Shown here one piece after another: positions 50,201-60,249 of a stretch of DNA of 64,000 nt. Origin of the DNA: Buttiauxella izardii (lineage in GTDB: Bacteria; Pseudomonadota; Gammaproteobacteria; Enterobacterales; Enterobacteriaceae); assembly GCF_003601925.1 (NCBI RefSeq), contig NZ_QZWH01000022.1:62001-126000 (forward strand), written 5' to 3'. The position numbers and the translations under genes were made by a program. Each line of letters begins with the position of its first letter. The stretch's first letter is position 1. The notes below the pieces were generated by a model, which saw only the letters and a list, made by a program, of their open reading frames with translations, ran no database searches and was not told the DNA's origin.

Positions 50201-50888
50201 TTCCTAACAGAGCTGAGGCACTCGCTTCCCCGCTCAATAAAGTGGTCGTGTCGCCATCCCAGGCGATGCGGCCATCGACCACCACCAGGCTTCTTTCGGC
50301 AATCCGCGCCGCATCTTCAATACTGTGTGAAACCATCAGCAGCGTCAGTTGTTGCTGGCGGCACAGGTCATCAAGCAGTTGCAGCATTTCCTGGCGCAGC
50401 GCCGGGTCGAGTGCGGAAAACGGTTCATCGAGCAGCAAAATCGGTTGTTCGCGTACCAGACAACGGGCGAGGGCAACGCGCTGGCGCTGGCCGCCGGAAA
50501 GCTGTGAAGGCAGGCGGTCGAGCAAATCGCTAATCGCCATCTGGCTGGCAATGGTCGCCAGCCGTTGTTGTTGGGTCGCGCTAAGTTTGAGTCCTGGATT
50601 TAACCCCAGGCCAATGTTCTGACGCACCGTCAGATGGTTAAAAAGATTGTTCTCCTGGAACAGCATCGACACCGGGCGCTGGGCTGGCGCAGTACGCGTA
50701 TGATCTTCGCCATGCAGCGTAATCTGCCCGCTGGCTGGCGTCAGAAAACCGGCAATCAAACTGAGCAGCGTACTTTTCCCCGCACCGCTCGGCCCCAGCA
50801 CCGCAACGCGTTCTCCGGCGTTAATCTTCATCGAAAAACGCATTGGCAAATGGTGATAAAGCCAGGTTACATCAGTCAGCGTTAGCAT
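50184..50888 (-). CDS. thiQ: Thiamine ABC transporter, ATP-binding protein
   Basis: 234 residues. ABC ATPase with Walker [10 protein letters not shown], signature [15 protein letters not shown], Walker [12 protein letters not shown] and the [11 protein letters not shown] His switch. It powers ThiBP import of thiamine and its phosphates. ATG 50888 (family start MLTLTDVTW) overlaps thiP by 17 bases, so the two are coupled. Confidence 0.96.
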   Translation of the reverse strand: MLTLTDVTWLYHHLPMRFSMKINAGERVAVLGPSGAGKSTLLSLIAGFLTPASGQITLHGEDHTRTAPAQRPVSMLFQENNLFNHLTVRQNIGLGLNPGLKLSATQQQRLATIASQMAISDLLDRLPSQLSGGQRQRVALARCLVREQPILLLDEPFSALDPALRQEMLQLLDDLCRQQQLTLLMVSHSIEDAARIAERSLVVVDGRIAWDGDTTTLLSGEASASALLGINGAR

Positions 50889-52482
50889 GGCGTCCCGGAA
50901 GTTTTTCAATCAAAGTGAATAAAGCAAAACACAGAATCAGCAGGATAAGCGCGGTTACGGCTCCGTCCTGGCTGCGATAGGAACCAATTTGTTGATAGAG
51001 ATAAAACGGCAGCGTGCGGAAATCTTCATTGCCAAACAGCGCCACGACGCCAAAATCGCCAATCGACAGCACGCAGGCAAATGCCAGCGCCTGCGCTAAC
51101 GGGCGTTTCAGCGCTCGCAATTCAATAAAGCGCAGGCGATTAAAGCCGCTGATATTCAGCGACTGACACAGTTTGTTATAGCGTTCCGCCACGTCCAGCA
51201 TGGGGTTTTCCAGCACTTTCAGCGCGTAAGGAATCGCCATCAGCGCATTGGTGAAAATCACGATGCCGTCCGCCGTTTGCGGCAAACCGACCGTGTTATT
51301 AAGCAGCAGGAAAAATCCGGTCGCCAGCACGATGCCCGGCATTGCCAGAATTAACATGCCGCTCAGTTCCAGCGCCTGGCCTGCAAAAGCGCGATTGCGC
51401 AGCCGCAGTTCACGCGAGCTCCATAGCAACATCACCGTGATCACCACGCAGATAAAACCTGCCCCAACGGCAATTCTTAATGAAGTGAATAATGCCTGCC
51501 AGAGAATGGGCTGCGACAGTACCGCGCCAAAACCACTATTGATGCCATCAATGATGACCGCCAAAAGCGGCGGCAGTAACAGCAACAACGCCAGTGAAAT
51601 TAACAGCCCGTCGCACAGTTTGCGACGCGGATTATCCTGCGGGTCGCGCCAGCCTTGCATATGGCTGATGCCCACCGGAATTGCTTTGCTAAGGCGTTGG
51701 CTCATCAACACCAGGCCTAAACAGCAAACCATTTGCACCATGGCGAGCAATGCCGCGCGAGCGGGATCGTAGTCGTAACTCAGGGCCTGGAAAATTGCCA
51801 GCTCGATGGTCGTCGCCTGCGGCCCGCCGCCCAGTGAAAGCACCGTGGCAAAGCTTGCGAAACAGAGCATAAAAATCAGCGCGGCAGCGGGGAGAATCTG
51901 GCGGCGTAGCCACGGCCACTCCACAAAACGAAAGAAGTTCCAGCCCTGCATGCCCAGTTGCGCGGCGACCTGGCGTTGCTCGCTGGGGATATTTTCCAGC
52001 GCCTGAAGCAGCAAGCGTGTCGCCATCGGCAGGTTAAAAAAGACGTGGGCTAATAAAATGCCTTTTAGGCCGTAAGGCGAGAAACTCCAGTCGATTCCCA
52101 ACCACGCGCAAAGCGAGGCCAGCCAGCCTTCGCGCCCGTAAACCGTCAGAATCCCGAACACCGCAACGAGCACCGGCAACACCAGCGTCATGGCGCACAG
52201 CCGTAACAGCGCAAGCCGCCCAGGGAAGCGGCGGCGGTAAAGGGCGCGGGCGAGAAAAATCGCCGGGAAGACCGAAAGGGCCGCCGAAAGAAACGCCTGC
52301 CAGAACGAGAATCGCAGCACGTGCCACAAATAGCTATCCTGCGCGAGGGCGCGGATATCCGTTTGCGGCGCGTTAAACCACAGCGCAATAAAAGCTGCCA
52401 GGGCTACTGTCACTACCAACGTAGCGGCGCATAGCCCTGGAATCAGCCAGCCGGGAATCAGCGGCTGACGGCGCGTTGCCAT
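50872..52482 (-). CDS. thiP: Thiamine ABC transporter, permease
   Basis: 536 residues, as in E. coli. A fused double permease with 12 membrane segments; each half has an EAA-type loop (for example [23 protein letters not shown], and a second near the C-terminus in [21 protein letters not shown]). It overlaps thiB by 25 bases and thiQ by 17, so the operon is tightly coupled and all three depend on the upstream TPP riboswitch. Confidence 0.96.
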   Translation of the reverse strand: MATRRQPLIPGWLIPGLCAATLVVTVALAAFIALWFNAPQTDIRALAQDSYLWHVLRFSFWQAFLSAALSVFPAIFLARALYRRRFPGRLALLRLCAMTLVLPVLVAVFGILTVYGREGWLASLCAWLGIDWSFSPYGLKGILLAHVFFNLPMATRLLLQALENIPSEQRQVAAQLGMQGWNFFRFVEWPWLRRQILPAAALIFMLCFASFATVLSLGGGPQATTIELAIFQALSYDYDPARAALLAMVQMVCCLGLVLMSQRLSKAIPVGISHMQGWRDPQDNPRRKLCDGLLISLALLLLLPPLLAVIIDGINSGFGAVLSQPILWQALFTSLRIAVGAGFICVVITVMLLWSSRELRLRNRAFAGQALELSGMLILAMPGIVLATGFFLLLNNTVGLPQTADGIVIFTNALMAIPYALKVLENPMLDVAERYNKLCQSLNISGFNRLRFIELRALKRPLAQALAFACVLSIGDFGVVALFGNEDFRTLPFYLYQQIGSYRSQDGAVTALILLILCFALFTLIEKLPGRHANAD

Positions 52483-53441
52483 TCACTAATCCAGTTGGCG
52501 CGTTGTTTCGAGACATCTTGTGCGCTGTATTCCAGCGTGGTTTGCGGTTTCACCAGACCATTAAAGCCTTCTGGTAATTTCACGTCAGTAACTGGATACA
52601 TCCAGTTGCCGGTCGGGATGGTGTTCTGGAAGCCCGGCGAGGTGATGAATTTCATGAACTTTTCTGCTAGTTCCGGCTGCTTGCTGGACGCCAGGCGGCC
52701 CGCTACTTCGACTTGTAAATAATGGCCTTCGCTGAAATTCGCCGCCGCGTAGTTGTCTTTCTTCTCTTCGATGATGTGATAAGCCGGAGAGGTGGTGTAA
52801 CTCATCACCAAATCACCTTCGCCTTTGAGGAACAGGCCGTAAGCCTCAGACCAGCCTTTAGTGACGGTGACGGTTTTCTTCGCCAGTTTCGCCCAGGCTT
52901 CAGGGGTTTTGTCGCCGTAGACTTTTTGCATCCACAACAGCAAGCCTAAACCCGGCGTGCTGGTGCGCGGATCCTGATAAATCACTTTCCATTTCTGGTC
53001 GCTTTCAACCAGTTCTTTCAGGCTTTTCGGCGGGTTTTTCAGCTTGTTTTTGTCGTATACAAAGGCGAAATAGCCGTAGTCGAACGGCACGAAAGTATTG
53101 TTGTTCCAGCCGCCAGGAATTTTCAAAGCGCTGGTTTCAACGTTTGATGGCGCGAACAGTTTGGTTTGCGCAGCCGCTTCCAGCAGGTTGTTATCCAGCC
53201 CCAGAACCACGTCGGCCTTGGTGTTTTTCCCTTCCATGCGCAGGCGGTTTAGCAGCGAAACGCCATCTTCGAGGGCGACGAATTTCAGCTCGCAATTGCA
53301 GTCTGCTTCAAAGGCTTTTTTCACCGCCGGGCCAGGGCCCCAGTCGGCGGCAAAGGAATCGTAGGTGTAAACGGTCAGCAGGGGTTTAGCAAAAACAGGG
53401 GCGGCGATGAGCGCCAGTAACGGCAGGAATTTTTTGAACAC
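52458..53441 (-). CDS. thiB: Thiamine-binding periplasmic protein
   Basis: 327 residues, the E. coli length. A signal peptide of 18 residues ends at FAKPLLTVYTYDSF; the mature protein binds thiamine and its phosphates (DSFAADWGPGPAVKKAFE, CNCELKF, VFDYGYFAFVYDKNKLK, YTTSPAYH). The start codon is GTG at 53441 with GAGGTG upstream. First gene of thiBPQ, behind a TPP riboswitch. Confidence 0.96.
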   Translation of the reverse strand: MFKKFLPLLALIAAPVFAKPLLTVYTYDSFAADWGPGPAVKKAFEADCNCELKFVALEDGVSLLNRLRMEGKNTKADVVLGLDNNLLEAAAQTKLFAPSNVETSALKIPGGWNNNTFVPFDYGYFAFVYDKNKLKNPPKSLKELVESDQKWKVIYQDPRTSTPGLGLLLWMQKVYGDKTPEAWAKLAKKTVTVTKGWSEAYGLFLKGEGDLVMSYTTSPAYHIIEEKKDNYAAANFSEGHYLQVEVAGRLASSKQPELAEKFMKFITSPGFQNTIPTGNWMYPVTDVKLPEGFNGLVKPQTTLEYSAQDVSKQRANWISEWQRAVSR

Positions 53442-53488
53442 TTTGCACCTCTTTGAATTAGGGGTGGCAAAGGACTTTGAGAATTAAG

Positions 53489-53571
53489 CCTCAAATCCCT
53501 TCGCCGGCGTTATCCGGATCAGGTTCGACGGGTATTATCTCAGCCAGACTTTCGTCTTAGCACCCCGTTGA
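53489..53571 (-). ncRNA. TPP riboswitch (THI element) of thiBPQ
   Basis: On the minus strand the leader has ACGGGGTGC, then CTGAGATAATACCCG, GAACCTGATC and CCGGATAACGCCGGCGAAGG, the THI-box in order. All conserved sensor-arm residues are present. It is 48 bases upstream of thiB. Thiamine pyrophosphate binding should lower thiBPQ expression. Confidence 0.96.
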
Positions 53572-53613
53572 GAACGCGTGCATTGTAGTGACTTTGTGAA
53601 TGTTCCGAAAGGT

Positions 53614-55272
53614 CTATGGTTCCGGTGGCGCAAACCATGCCGATTTAAAGTCGAACCAGCCTAACGTGTTCATGCGCACGCCGCGCATGCTGCGTTGCCC
53701 CTCGATGCGTAGCCAGTGGTGAATGAGCGGTAAAATGTCATTATTTTCAACGCGCTGCTGGCACCACTCTGGCAAAGGAAGCTCACCGTTATGCCATTTT
53801 CGGGTATCCGTTTCCCAGTCAATTGCGATGCACTTTTGAATCAAAGGCACTTCATAAAGATGCGAATAGAGTGAAAACTCCAGCGGTAGGGTGAAGTTGG
53901 CGCTGTTAAGCCAGATATCACTTTCGCACTCGCCCTGATGCCACTCCTCGTAGCTGACTTCGTTGACGACAAGTTTCACACCCTGACGCGCCAACAGGCC
54001 TTCCATCACTTTGCTGATCACCCGGTGTTCGACGTGATCGCGATAAAACGTCAGCGTGACGGACTCGATTCCCGCAGGTTTTTCCACCACCGGCTGTGGA
54101 CGCGTGTGGTGCCAGCGCGGTAGCAAACCGTACGCCGGGAACCAGTACTGCTGATTTTGCTCGCCCGCGCTATATAGCAGGTGAATTGGTGCCAGAACGT
54201 GACTTAGCCAGCGGCGCACTTCTGGATTGCTGCCCGATTTTGAGCGGCTATCGAACAGAATGTAGTAACAACCTTCTTCCAGGCGGCTCTCAACGGCTTT
54301 CTCGCTGTCGGGCATCCCTGAGAGTTGCACCGCGCAACTCATCTCTTCGCCAATTTCCGGCAGCACCCAGAAATTCACCTCATCAATCAAAGCGCGGAAA
54401 CCAAAGTAATCGTCATACGCCTGAATTTTAAGTTGGTTATTGTTATTGCGCACCACGGAATAGGGGCCGGTGCCGACCGGTTGGCGGGCAAAGTTGCTTA
54501 GCGTTTGCCATTCCCGCGGCAGGATCATCGCGTTGACGCTGCCCAATAACCACGGCAGCCATTCGTCAGGCTGCGAAAGCGTGATATCCAGCGTCCATGC
54601 GGTCGGCGAGGTGATTTGCGTGATGTGCGAATAGAGCGGCAACGTATTAATCCGTTGCAAAGAAGTCACCACATCCAGCATGTCCAGTTCGCGGCCATGG
54701 TGGAAATGAATGCCGGGGCGCAAATAAAAACGCCAGTGTAATGGGGAAATTTGCTGCCAGTGGTGAGCAATATCCGCTTCCAGTTCCCCATTTTCCTCAT
54801 TTATACGAATCAAACCGCTAAAAATCTGTCGGGCAATATGCGTTTCGGAACGACGTAAAGCCGAGCCAGGCAACAGATTTAACAGTGGGCGATAGTACAA
54901 AACGCGCAGAATATGCCGCCCCTGACGGAAGCTGCGCCCGAGATGGGAGATCAGCATCTGGCGTACCGCCGCTTTATCGCCGACGATTTGCACCAGCTGA
55001 TCGATTCTGTCCTGCTCAAGAAGATCTTCGGCCCGCTGTTGCTGGAGTGCGAGGCCGGTATACAGGAATTCAAGCTGCGAACGTTTGCCACGCCCAACTT
55101 CAGCTTTCCAGCTCAGCCAGCCTTTCTCCTGCATCGCGCTAAGCAAAGTACGCATATGGCGACGGGAGCAATTCAGCAAATCGGCCAAATCATTGAGCGT
55201 CGTTTCCTGGGTTTTACCTTCGAAGTTTTGCCATAAGCGGATGAATTGTTGCTGCAAGCGACTGCTGGACAT
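53614..55272 (-). CDS. sgrR: Transcriptional regulator SgrR
   Basis: 552 residues (E. coli 551). An N-terminal winged helix-turn-helix ([32 protein letters not shown]) is joined to a solute-binding (SBP_bac_5-like) sensor domain. SgrR activates the divergent sgrS RNA in glucose-phosphate stress, sensing accumulated sugar phosphate. It sits between thiB and sgrS, the usual place. Confidence 0.96.
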   Translation of the reverse strand: MSSSRLQQQFIRLWQNFEGKTQETTLNDLADLLNCSRRHMRTLLSAMQEKGWLSWKAEVGRGKRSQLEFLYTGLALQQQRAEDLLEQDRIDQLVQIVGDKAAVRQMLISHLGRSFRQGRHILRVLYYRPLLNLLPGSALRRSETHIARQIFSGLIRINEENGELEADIAHHWQQISPLHWRFYLRPGIHFHHGRELDMLDVVTSLQRINTLPLYSHITQITSPTAWTLDITLSQPDEWLPWLLGSVNAMILPREWQTLSNFARQPVGTGPYSVVRNNNNQLKIQAYDDYFGFRALIDEVNFWVLPEIGEEMSCAVQLSGMPDSEKAVESRLEEGCYYILFDSRSKSGSNPEVRRWLSHVLAPIHLLYSAGEQNQQYWFPAYGLLPRWHHTRPQPVVEKPAGIESVTLTFYRDHVEHRVISKVMEGLLARQGVKLVVNEVSYEEWHQGECESDIWLNSANFTLPLEFSLYSHLYEVPLIQKCIAIDWETDTRKWHNGELPLPEWCQQRVENNDILPLIHHWLRIEGQRSMRGVRMNTLGWFDFKSAWFAPPEP

Positions 55273-55339
55273 AAAAGAGGAACTCCCGTCAGAAACTCAT
55301 CAATTTAACTTTCCTCATATTACGCCAATAATCATCAAC

Positions 55340-55595
55340 GTTGAAAGCGAGGAGGTGCATATGAAACGGTCACCAGTTATTAAGTTTTATCATCAGTATT
55401 TTGCCGCAACACAAAATGTTTCCGCTGGATGGCTGGCTCGCCTGACAGCATCGCAACGACTGAAGATGCTCGAGGACTTAATGCAGTGGGAAATTACCGT
55501 TCCCGCGACCGGGAAGCACTGAATCGACGATACATGTGTGACTGAGAATTGGTGATTTTCACCGGCCAGCAGTTTGTTACTGCTGGCTTTTTTAT
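55340..55595 (+). ncRNA. sgrS: SgrS small RNA (dual-function)
   Basis: Divergent from sgrR and upstream of setA. The 3' part has the conserved pairing region GTGTGACTGAGAATTGGTG, followed by TTTTCACC closing a hairpin, and a Rho-independent terminator GCCAGCAG...CTGCTGGC plus TTTTTTAT (55565-55595). SgrS base-pairs with ptsG mRNA with Hfq and blocks its translation during sugar-phosphate stress. The 5' half encodes SgrT. The 5' end is my estimate, since no promoter was firmly found. Confidence 0.88.
55361..55522 (+). CDS. sgrT: SgrT, inhibitor of glucose uptake
   Basis: 53 residues within the SgrS RNA, longer than the 43 of E. coli. The conserved core is seen as FYHQYFAATQ and RLTASQRLKMLEDLMQWE. 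AGGAGG lies six bases before ATG 55361. SgrT binds the PtsG transporter and stops glucose import. The extra residues are at both ends (MKRSPVIK and VPATGKH). Confidence 0.9.
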   Translation: MKRSPVIKFYHQYFAATQNVSAGWLARLTASQRLKMLEDLMQWEITVPATGKH

Positions 55596-55624
55596 ACCCG
55601 TCATACTTCGAGTCGCTGTATAGT
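55594..55624. repeat. Truncated ERIC end
   Basis: ATACCCGTCATACTTCGAGT and the following GCTGTA resemble one end of an ERIC (compare the copy at 49226-49352 read backwards). The rest is missing. It directly follows the SgrS terminator. Confidence 0.45.
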
Positions 55625-55672
55625 TGAAGGCTTAAAAATTCATCAACCCGCTCGAACAAAAGGAATTTCTGC

Positions 55673-56851
55673 ATGTTGTGGTTTTTGACACGAGGACGCC
55701 GCCTCAATCCTGTGTATGCCGCATTTATGGTCGTGGCTTTTATGATGGGGATTGCGGGTGCGTTGCAGATGCCCACTCTCAGCCTGTTTTTAAGCCGTGA
55801 AGTGGAAGTGCGCCCATTCTGGGTCGGGCTGTTTTATACCGTCAATGCGATAGCCGGGATTCTGGTAAGCCTCGCATTAGCGAAGCGTTCAGATAGCCAG
55901 GGCGACCGACGCAAGCTGATTATGGTTTGCTGTGCGATGGCCGTCGCCAACTGTGTGCTATTTGCATTTAACCGCCATTACCTGACGTTAATCACCGTTG
56001 GCGTCATGTTCGCGTCCATTGCTAATACCGCCATGCCGCAGATTTTCGCCCTTGCTCGTGAATATGCCGACAGCTCGGCGCGTGAAGTAGTGATGTTCAG
56101 CTCGATCATGCGTGCGCAGCTTTCGCTGGCGTGGGTTATCGGCCCGCCGCTCTCCTTTATGCTGGCGCTGAATTATGGTTTTACCACTATGTTTCTTATC
56201 GCTGCGGGGATTTTTGTTATCTCGCTGGCGATTATATTTTTCGCGCTCCCGTCAGTCGCCAGAATCGAGCAACCTGCGGATGTGGCGCTCACCCAGGTCA
56301 GCGGCTGGAAAGATAAAAACGTGCGCATGTTGTTTATCGCCTCGATGCTGATGTGGACCTGCAACACCATGTATATCATCGACATGCCGCTGTGGGTCAG
56401 TAGCGATTTAGGGCTGCCAGAATCTCTCGCAGGGCTATTGATGGGAACGGCGGCAGGGCTTGAAATTCCGGCGATGATCCTCGCGGGTTACTATGTGAAA
56501 CGCTTTGGTAAACGCCGCATGATGATGCTTGCCGTGGCGGCAGGCGTGCTGTTTTACGTCGGGCTGATTCTGTTCCATAGCCGTACTGCGTTAATCCTTC
56601 TTCAGCTGTTTAACGCGGTATTTATCGGGATTGTTGCGGGTATTGGCATGCTGTGGTTCCAGGATTTAATGCCGGGCAGGCCGGGTTCGGCGACCACACT
56701 TTTCACTAACAGTATTTCGACAGGCGTGATTCTGGCAGGCGTTTTACAAGGCGCGCTGGCGGAGAGTTTTGGGCACTATTCGGTGTACTGGCTGATTGCC
56801 GGGCTGGGAGTAGTGGCGTTGATTTTGACGAGTCGGGTGAAGAATATTTAA
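55673..56851 (+). CDS. setA: Sugar efflux transporter SetA
   Basis: 392 residues (E. coli 392). MFS exporter of glucose, lactose and analogues, part of the glucose-phosphate stress response with sgrS upstream. Seen: AFMMGIAGALQMPTLSLFLSREV, LAKRSDSQGDRRKLI, TAMPQIFALAREYAD, IMRAQLSLAWVIGPPL. It may be partly read from the sgrS promoter. In E. coli the leu operon follows; here a REP and hemW do. Confidence 0.96.
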   Translation: MLWFLTRGRRLNPVYAAFMVVAFMMGIAGALQMPTLSLFLSREVEVRPFWVGLFYTVNAIAGILVSLALAKRSDSQGDRRKLIMVCCAMAVANCVLFAFNRHYLTLITVGVMFASIANTAMPQIFALAREYADSSAREVVMFSSIMRAQLSLAWVIGPPLSFMLALNYGFTTMFLIAAGIFVISLAIIFFALPSVARIEQPADVALTQVSGWKDKNVRMLFIASMLMWTCNTMYIIDMPLWVSSDLGLPESLAGLLMGTAAGLEIPAMILAGYYVKRFGKRRMMMLAVAAGVLFYVGLILFHSRTALILLQLFNAVFIGIVAGIGMLWFQDLMPGRPGSATTLFTNSISTGVILAGVLQGALAESFGHYSVYWLIAGLGVVALILTSRVKNI

Positions 56852-56860
56852 ACCGGGTAC

Positions 56861-56914
56861 GGTCGGATGGCGTAACGGGTTTTGTAGGGCGGATAAGCGT
56901 TAGCGTCATCCGCC
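56861..56914. repeat. REP element between setA and hemW
   Basis: One full unit GTAGGGCGGATAAGCG...GTCATCCGCC (56884-56914) and a partial one starting CGGTCGGATGGCG (56861). It lies at the novel setA/hemW junction. Confidence 0.85.
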
Positions 56915-56920
56915 AGTTAA

Positions 56921-58057
56921 TCATTCGGCGAGAAAGATCTCTAACAGCGAATTTAAAAATAATTTGCCGTGCTCGGTAATCTGCCAACAATCCTCAGTCT
57001 CAACCAAATAATCCTTCGCAATCGCTTCATCTAACTGCGCGCGGATCACCGATTCATCCAGCCCGGTATACAAGCTAAATTCATTGCGCGGTGCGGCTTC
57101 CAGCAGGCGGAAACGGTTCATAAAGAACTCGAACGGCTTATCAGCTTGTTCCACATCGTGCTGGCGGTCGAGATATTTCCCTTCCATATAACCGCGTGGA
57201 TGGCGGGTTTTCGCAGTACGAAGAATCCTTCCGTCTTCAAACGTCACTTTGCCATGCGCGCCGCAGCCAATGCCCAGGTAATCGCCAAAGCGCCAGTAAT
57301 TCAGGTTGTGCTGGCACTGATAGCCCGGTTTTGCGTAAGCCGAGGTTTCGTATTGCTGATAACCCGCAGCCGTCAGCAGTTTGTCGCCCTGCTCAAAAAT
57401 ATCCCACAGCGCGTCGTCGTCAGGTAGTTTTGGCGGACGTGAGCTGAACAATGTGTTCGGTTCAATCGTCAGTTGATACCAGGAAAGATGCGGTGGATTC
57501 AACTCAATCGCCTGACGCAAATCATCCAGTGCTTCTTCCAAAGACTGATCCGGTAGGCCGTGCATCAAATCCAGGTTAAAACTGCGCAAGCCTAAACCGT
57601 TGGCCAGATTTGCTGCGCGTTTCGCTTCGCCTGAATCATGAATACGACCCAGACGTTTAAGCTTTTCTTCGCTGAAACTCTGCACGCCGATGGAAATACG
57701 GTTCACGCCAGCACGTTGATAACCGACAAAACGGTCGGCCTCAACGGTGCCTGGGTTCGCTTCCATGGTAATTTCTGCATCCGCAGCCAACGGCAGACGC
57801 GCACGAACGCCGTCGAGCAGGGTTTGCATCGCCTCGCTTGAAAGCAAGCTTGGCGTACCGCCACCAATAAAGATGGTCTTTATTTCACGTCCTTGTGCCA
57901 TTGGTGCGTCGTTTTCCAGGTCACGCAGCAGATGGGCGACATACTCGTCATGCGGCACGTCGCCTTTAAGCGCGTGGGAATTGAAGTCACAGTAGGGGCA
58001 CTTCTGCACGCACCACGGGATGTGAATATAGAGACTCAGCGGTGGCAAATTAGCCAT
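56921..58057 (-). CDS. hemW: Heme chaperone HemW (radical SAM)
   Basis: 378 residues, E. coli length. The iron-sulfur cluster motif is [10 protein letters not shown] near residue 16, followed by [11 protein letters not shown] and [15 protein letters not shown]. It resembles coproporphyrinogen III oxidase HemN but acts as a heme-binding chaperone, formerly YggW. It overlaps rdgB by 8 bases; last gene of the yggS-yggT-yggU-rdgB-hemW operon. Confidence 0.96.
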   Translation of the reverse strand: MANLPPLSLYIHIPWCVQKCPYCDFNSHALKGDVPHDEYVAHLLRDLENDAPMAQGREIKTIFIGGGTPSLLSSEAMQTLLDGVRARLPLAADAEITMEANPGTVEADRFVGYQRAGVNRISIGVQSFSEEKLKRLGRIHDSGEAKRAANLANGLGLRSFNLDLMHGLPDQSLEEALDDLRQAIELNPPHLSWYQLTIEPNTLFSSRPPKLPDDDALWDIFEQGDKLLTAAGYQQYETSAYAKPGYQCQHNLNYWRFGDYLGIGCGAHGKVTFEDGRILRTAKTRHPRGYMEGKYLDRQHDVEQADKPFEFFMNRFRLLEAAPRNEFSLYTGLDESVIRAQLDEAIAKDYLVETEDCWQITEHGKLFLNSLLEIFLAE

Positions 58058-58643
58058 TTTTCATTGCTTCCAGTAACAGTTTTAGCGCTTGCCCACGGTG
58101 GGAAATCGCACGTTTTTCGTCGCGGGTGAGTTCGGCGGCAGTTTTGCCTTCACTCGGGACGAAGAAAATCGGGTCGTAGCCAAAGCCGCCAGTCCCGGCC
58201 ATTTCACGGATAATCTGGCCTTCCCAGCTACCGTGGCAAACCAGCGGCGTTGGGTCTTCGGCATGGCGCATATACACCAGCACGCAGTGGAAACGCGCTT
58301 TGCGTTGCTCGTCTGGCACATCTTTTAGTGTCGCTAACAGCTTTTCCAGGTTCTGCTGGTCAGAGGCTTCAAGGCCTGCGTAACGCGCAGAGTAAATTCC
58401 CGGCGCGCCGCCCAGCACATCAACCGCCAGACCAGAGTCATCCGCAATCGCGGGCAAACCGGTAATTTGCGCCGCATGGCGGGCTTTCAGAATGGCGTTC
58501 TCGATAAACGTCAGCCCGGTTTCTTCGGCAGACTCCACGCCTAATTCCGTTTGTGCCACAACATCCAGGCCGAAATTGCCCAGTAAATCAGCGAGTTCAC
58601 GCACTTTACCGGCATTACCGGTCGCGAGGACAACTTTTTGCAT
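58050..58643 (-). CDS. rdgB: dITP/XTP pyrophosphatase
   Basis: 197 residues (E. coli 197). It hydrolyses non-canonical purine triphosphates (dITP, XTP), keeping them out of DNA. N-terminal [40 protein letters not shown] and a C-terminal SHRGQAL motif are intact. It starts 20 bases after yggU. Confidence 0.97.
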   Translation of the reverse strand: MQKVVLATGNAGKVRELADLLGNFGLDVVAQTELGVESAEETGLTFIENAILKARHAAQITGLPAIADDSGLAVDVLGGAPGIYSARYAGLEASDQQNLEKLLATLKDVPDEQRKARFHCVLVYMRHAEDPTPLVCHGSWEGQIIREMAGTGGFGYDPIFFVPSEGKTAAELTRDEKRAISHRGQALKLLLEAMKNG

Positions 58644-58663
58644 AGTGAGAAAATCCTGTGAAA

Positions 58664-58954
58664 TTATTCGAGCAATGCCGCGATCTGCGTCGGGATGTGT
58701 TGCGGGTCGATAATCTTTATTTGCTTATGACGGCCCAGTTCGCCTTTCTCAACCAGCACCTGGCTTTTGGCGACTTTAAACTGTTTCGCCAGATATTTTA
58801 CCAGATGGGCGTTGGCTTTGCCGTCAATCGGTGGGGCGGTGATGGCGACTTTTAACTCGTCGCCATGCAGCCCGATAATGCTATCGCGGCTGGCTTTCGG
58901 CTGAATATACAGCCGTAAAACCAGCCCTTCTGCGGTTTGAGAAACTGCACTCAC
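58664..58954 (-). CDS. yggU: DUF167 family protein YggU
   Basis: 96 residues, the E. coli length. Small alpha/beta protein of unknown function: [43 protein letters not shown], and [14 protein letters not shown]. The start is GTG 58954 overlapping the yggT stop as GTGA, which gives the family length; a TTG at 58966 is a poorer choice. Part of the yggS-yggT-yggU operon. Confidence 0.92.
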   Translation of the reverse strand: MSAVSQTAEGLVLRLYIQPKASRDSIIGLHGDELKVAITAPPIDGKANAHLVKYLAKQFKVAKSQVLVEKGELGRHKQIKIIDPQHIPTQIAALLE

Positions 58955-59505
58955 AGCAAATACCAAAGCCCCGGGAACAAGTCCATGCCAAGGTAATTGA
59001 GCGCATACAGAATCAAAATGACGACCATCGCAGAGAAGTCGATACCGCCCATTGCCGGAATGACGCGGCGAATTGGCGCCATCATTGGCTCGGTCAGTTG
59101 CATCAATACATATTCAATCGGGCTACGGCCCTGGCTTATCCAGCTCATCAGCGAGCGGATAATGATCACCCAGAACACCAGCGTACCGGCAGATTTCAGC
59201 AGCGATAACAGGCCAACCAACAAGTTCATTGGGTCAAGCGACAGTGCGCCAATCTGAATCAGCAGCAAAATCGGGTACTTCAGCGTGGTGAGAATAAACG
59301 CCACCAGCAAAGAAGAGGTATCAATCGGCCCAATGGAGGGAATGATCCGACGCAGTGGCCCGACAATCGGCTGGGTAATTTTGACGATAAATTGTGCAAA
59401 GGGATTATAAAAATCACAACGCGACCACTGCATCCAGATGCGAATTAACAGCACCATCACATACAGTTCAATCAGTGTTTTGACCAGGAAAGTCAACGTC
59501 AGCAT
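58951..59505 (-). CDS. yggT: YggT family membrane protein
   Basis: 184 residues, two repeats of a hydrophobic module ([13 protein letters not shown] ... [18 protein letters not shown], and [22 protein letters not shown] ... [17 protein letters not shown]). Function unknown; homologues are linked to cell division or osmotic adaptation. ATG 59505 has GAGG seven bases upstream; a TTG four codons earlier is rejected. Inner membrane. Confidence 0.92.
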   Translation of the reverse strand: MLTLTFLVKTLIELYVMVLLIRIWMQWSRCDFYNPFAQFIVKITQPIVGPLRRIIPSIGPIDTSSLLVAFILTTLKYPILLLIQIGALSLDPMNLLVGLLSLLKSAGTLVFWVIIIRSLMSWISQGRSPIEYVLMQLTEPMMAPIRRVIPAMGGIDFSAMVVILILYALNYLGMDLFPGLWYLL

Positions 59506-59529
59506 GGCGTTCCTCAATATTTATGGTGA

Positions 59530-60234
59530 TTAGCGAGCGGAGTAATCCCGCGCGCCGAAAATAGCGGTTCCAATGCGCACCATGGTGCTGCCTGCGGCAA
59601 TCGCGGCGTCCATGTCATCGGTCATGCCCAGGGACAATGTATCTACCGTTGGATAACGGTTTTTGAGCGAGGAGAAAGCGTCGGCCATTTTCTGGCAAAC
59701 CGCTAACTGATGCTCGTAATCAGGTTCAGGGGCAGGGATCGCCATTAAACCTCGTAACACCAAACCCGGCAGCGTGGCGACGTCAGCCGCAAGCGCATCA
59801 AGTTCACTCAACGCAATGCCGGATTTGCTTTGTTCATCGCTGATATTGATTTGAATCAGCACGTTAAGCGGTGCCAGTTCCGCCGGGCGTTGTTCGCTTA
59901 AACGGGTGGCAATTCGTAAACGATCGACTGTGTGACACCAGTCAAAATGCTCAGCCACCAGGCGGCTTTTGTTCGACTGTAAAGGGCCGATAAAGTGCCA
60001 TTCCAGTGCCGCTTCACCGATTTGCGCAAAGTAACGAATCTTATCCACGCCTTCCTGCACGTAGTTTTCACCGAAAGCTCGTTGCCCGGCAGCCACCGCT
60101 TCTGCGATGGCGCTCGCAGGCTTAGTTTTGCTGACTGCAAGCAAAGTGACTTCTTCTGAAGCACGGCCGCAGCGTTCAGTTGCCGCTAAGATTTTGTTCT
60201 GAACCTGTGCCAGATTGTGCGCTATCTCGTTCAT
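59530..60234 (-). CDS. yggS: PLP homeostasis protein YggS
   Basis: 234 residues, as in E. coli. PLP-binding PLPBP/COG0325 protein; the cofactor Lys36 lies in LLAVSKTKPASAI. AFGENYVQEGVDK, EWHFIGPLQSNK and LSLGMTDDMDAAIAAGSTMVRIGTAIFG are typical. ATG 60234 is the family start; the 18 upstream codons overlap the divergent yggR start region. First gene of the yggS-hemW operon. Confidence 0.95.
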   Translation of the reverse strand: MNEIAHNLAQVQNKILAATERCGRASEEVTLLAVSKTKPASAIAEAVAAGQRAFGENYVQEGVDKIRYFAQIGEAALEWHFIGPLQSNKSRLVAEHFDWCHTVDRLRIATRLSEQRPAELAPLNVLIQINISDEQSKSGIALSELDALAADVATLPGLVLRGLMAIPAPEPDYEHQLAVCQKMADAFSSLKNRYPTVDTLSLGMTDDMDAAIAAGSTMVRIGTAIFGARDYSAR

Positions 60235-60249
60235 AGGTTGGAAACTGAT

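Noticed and set aside
53450-53488. Separate terminator downstream of the TPP aptamer
   Set aside because: I could not find a convincing hairpin plus T-run; the expression platform may act on translation, so none is listed.
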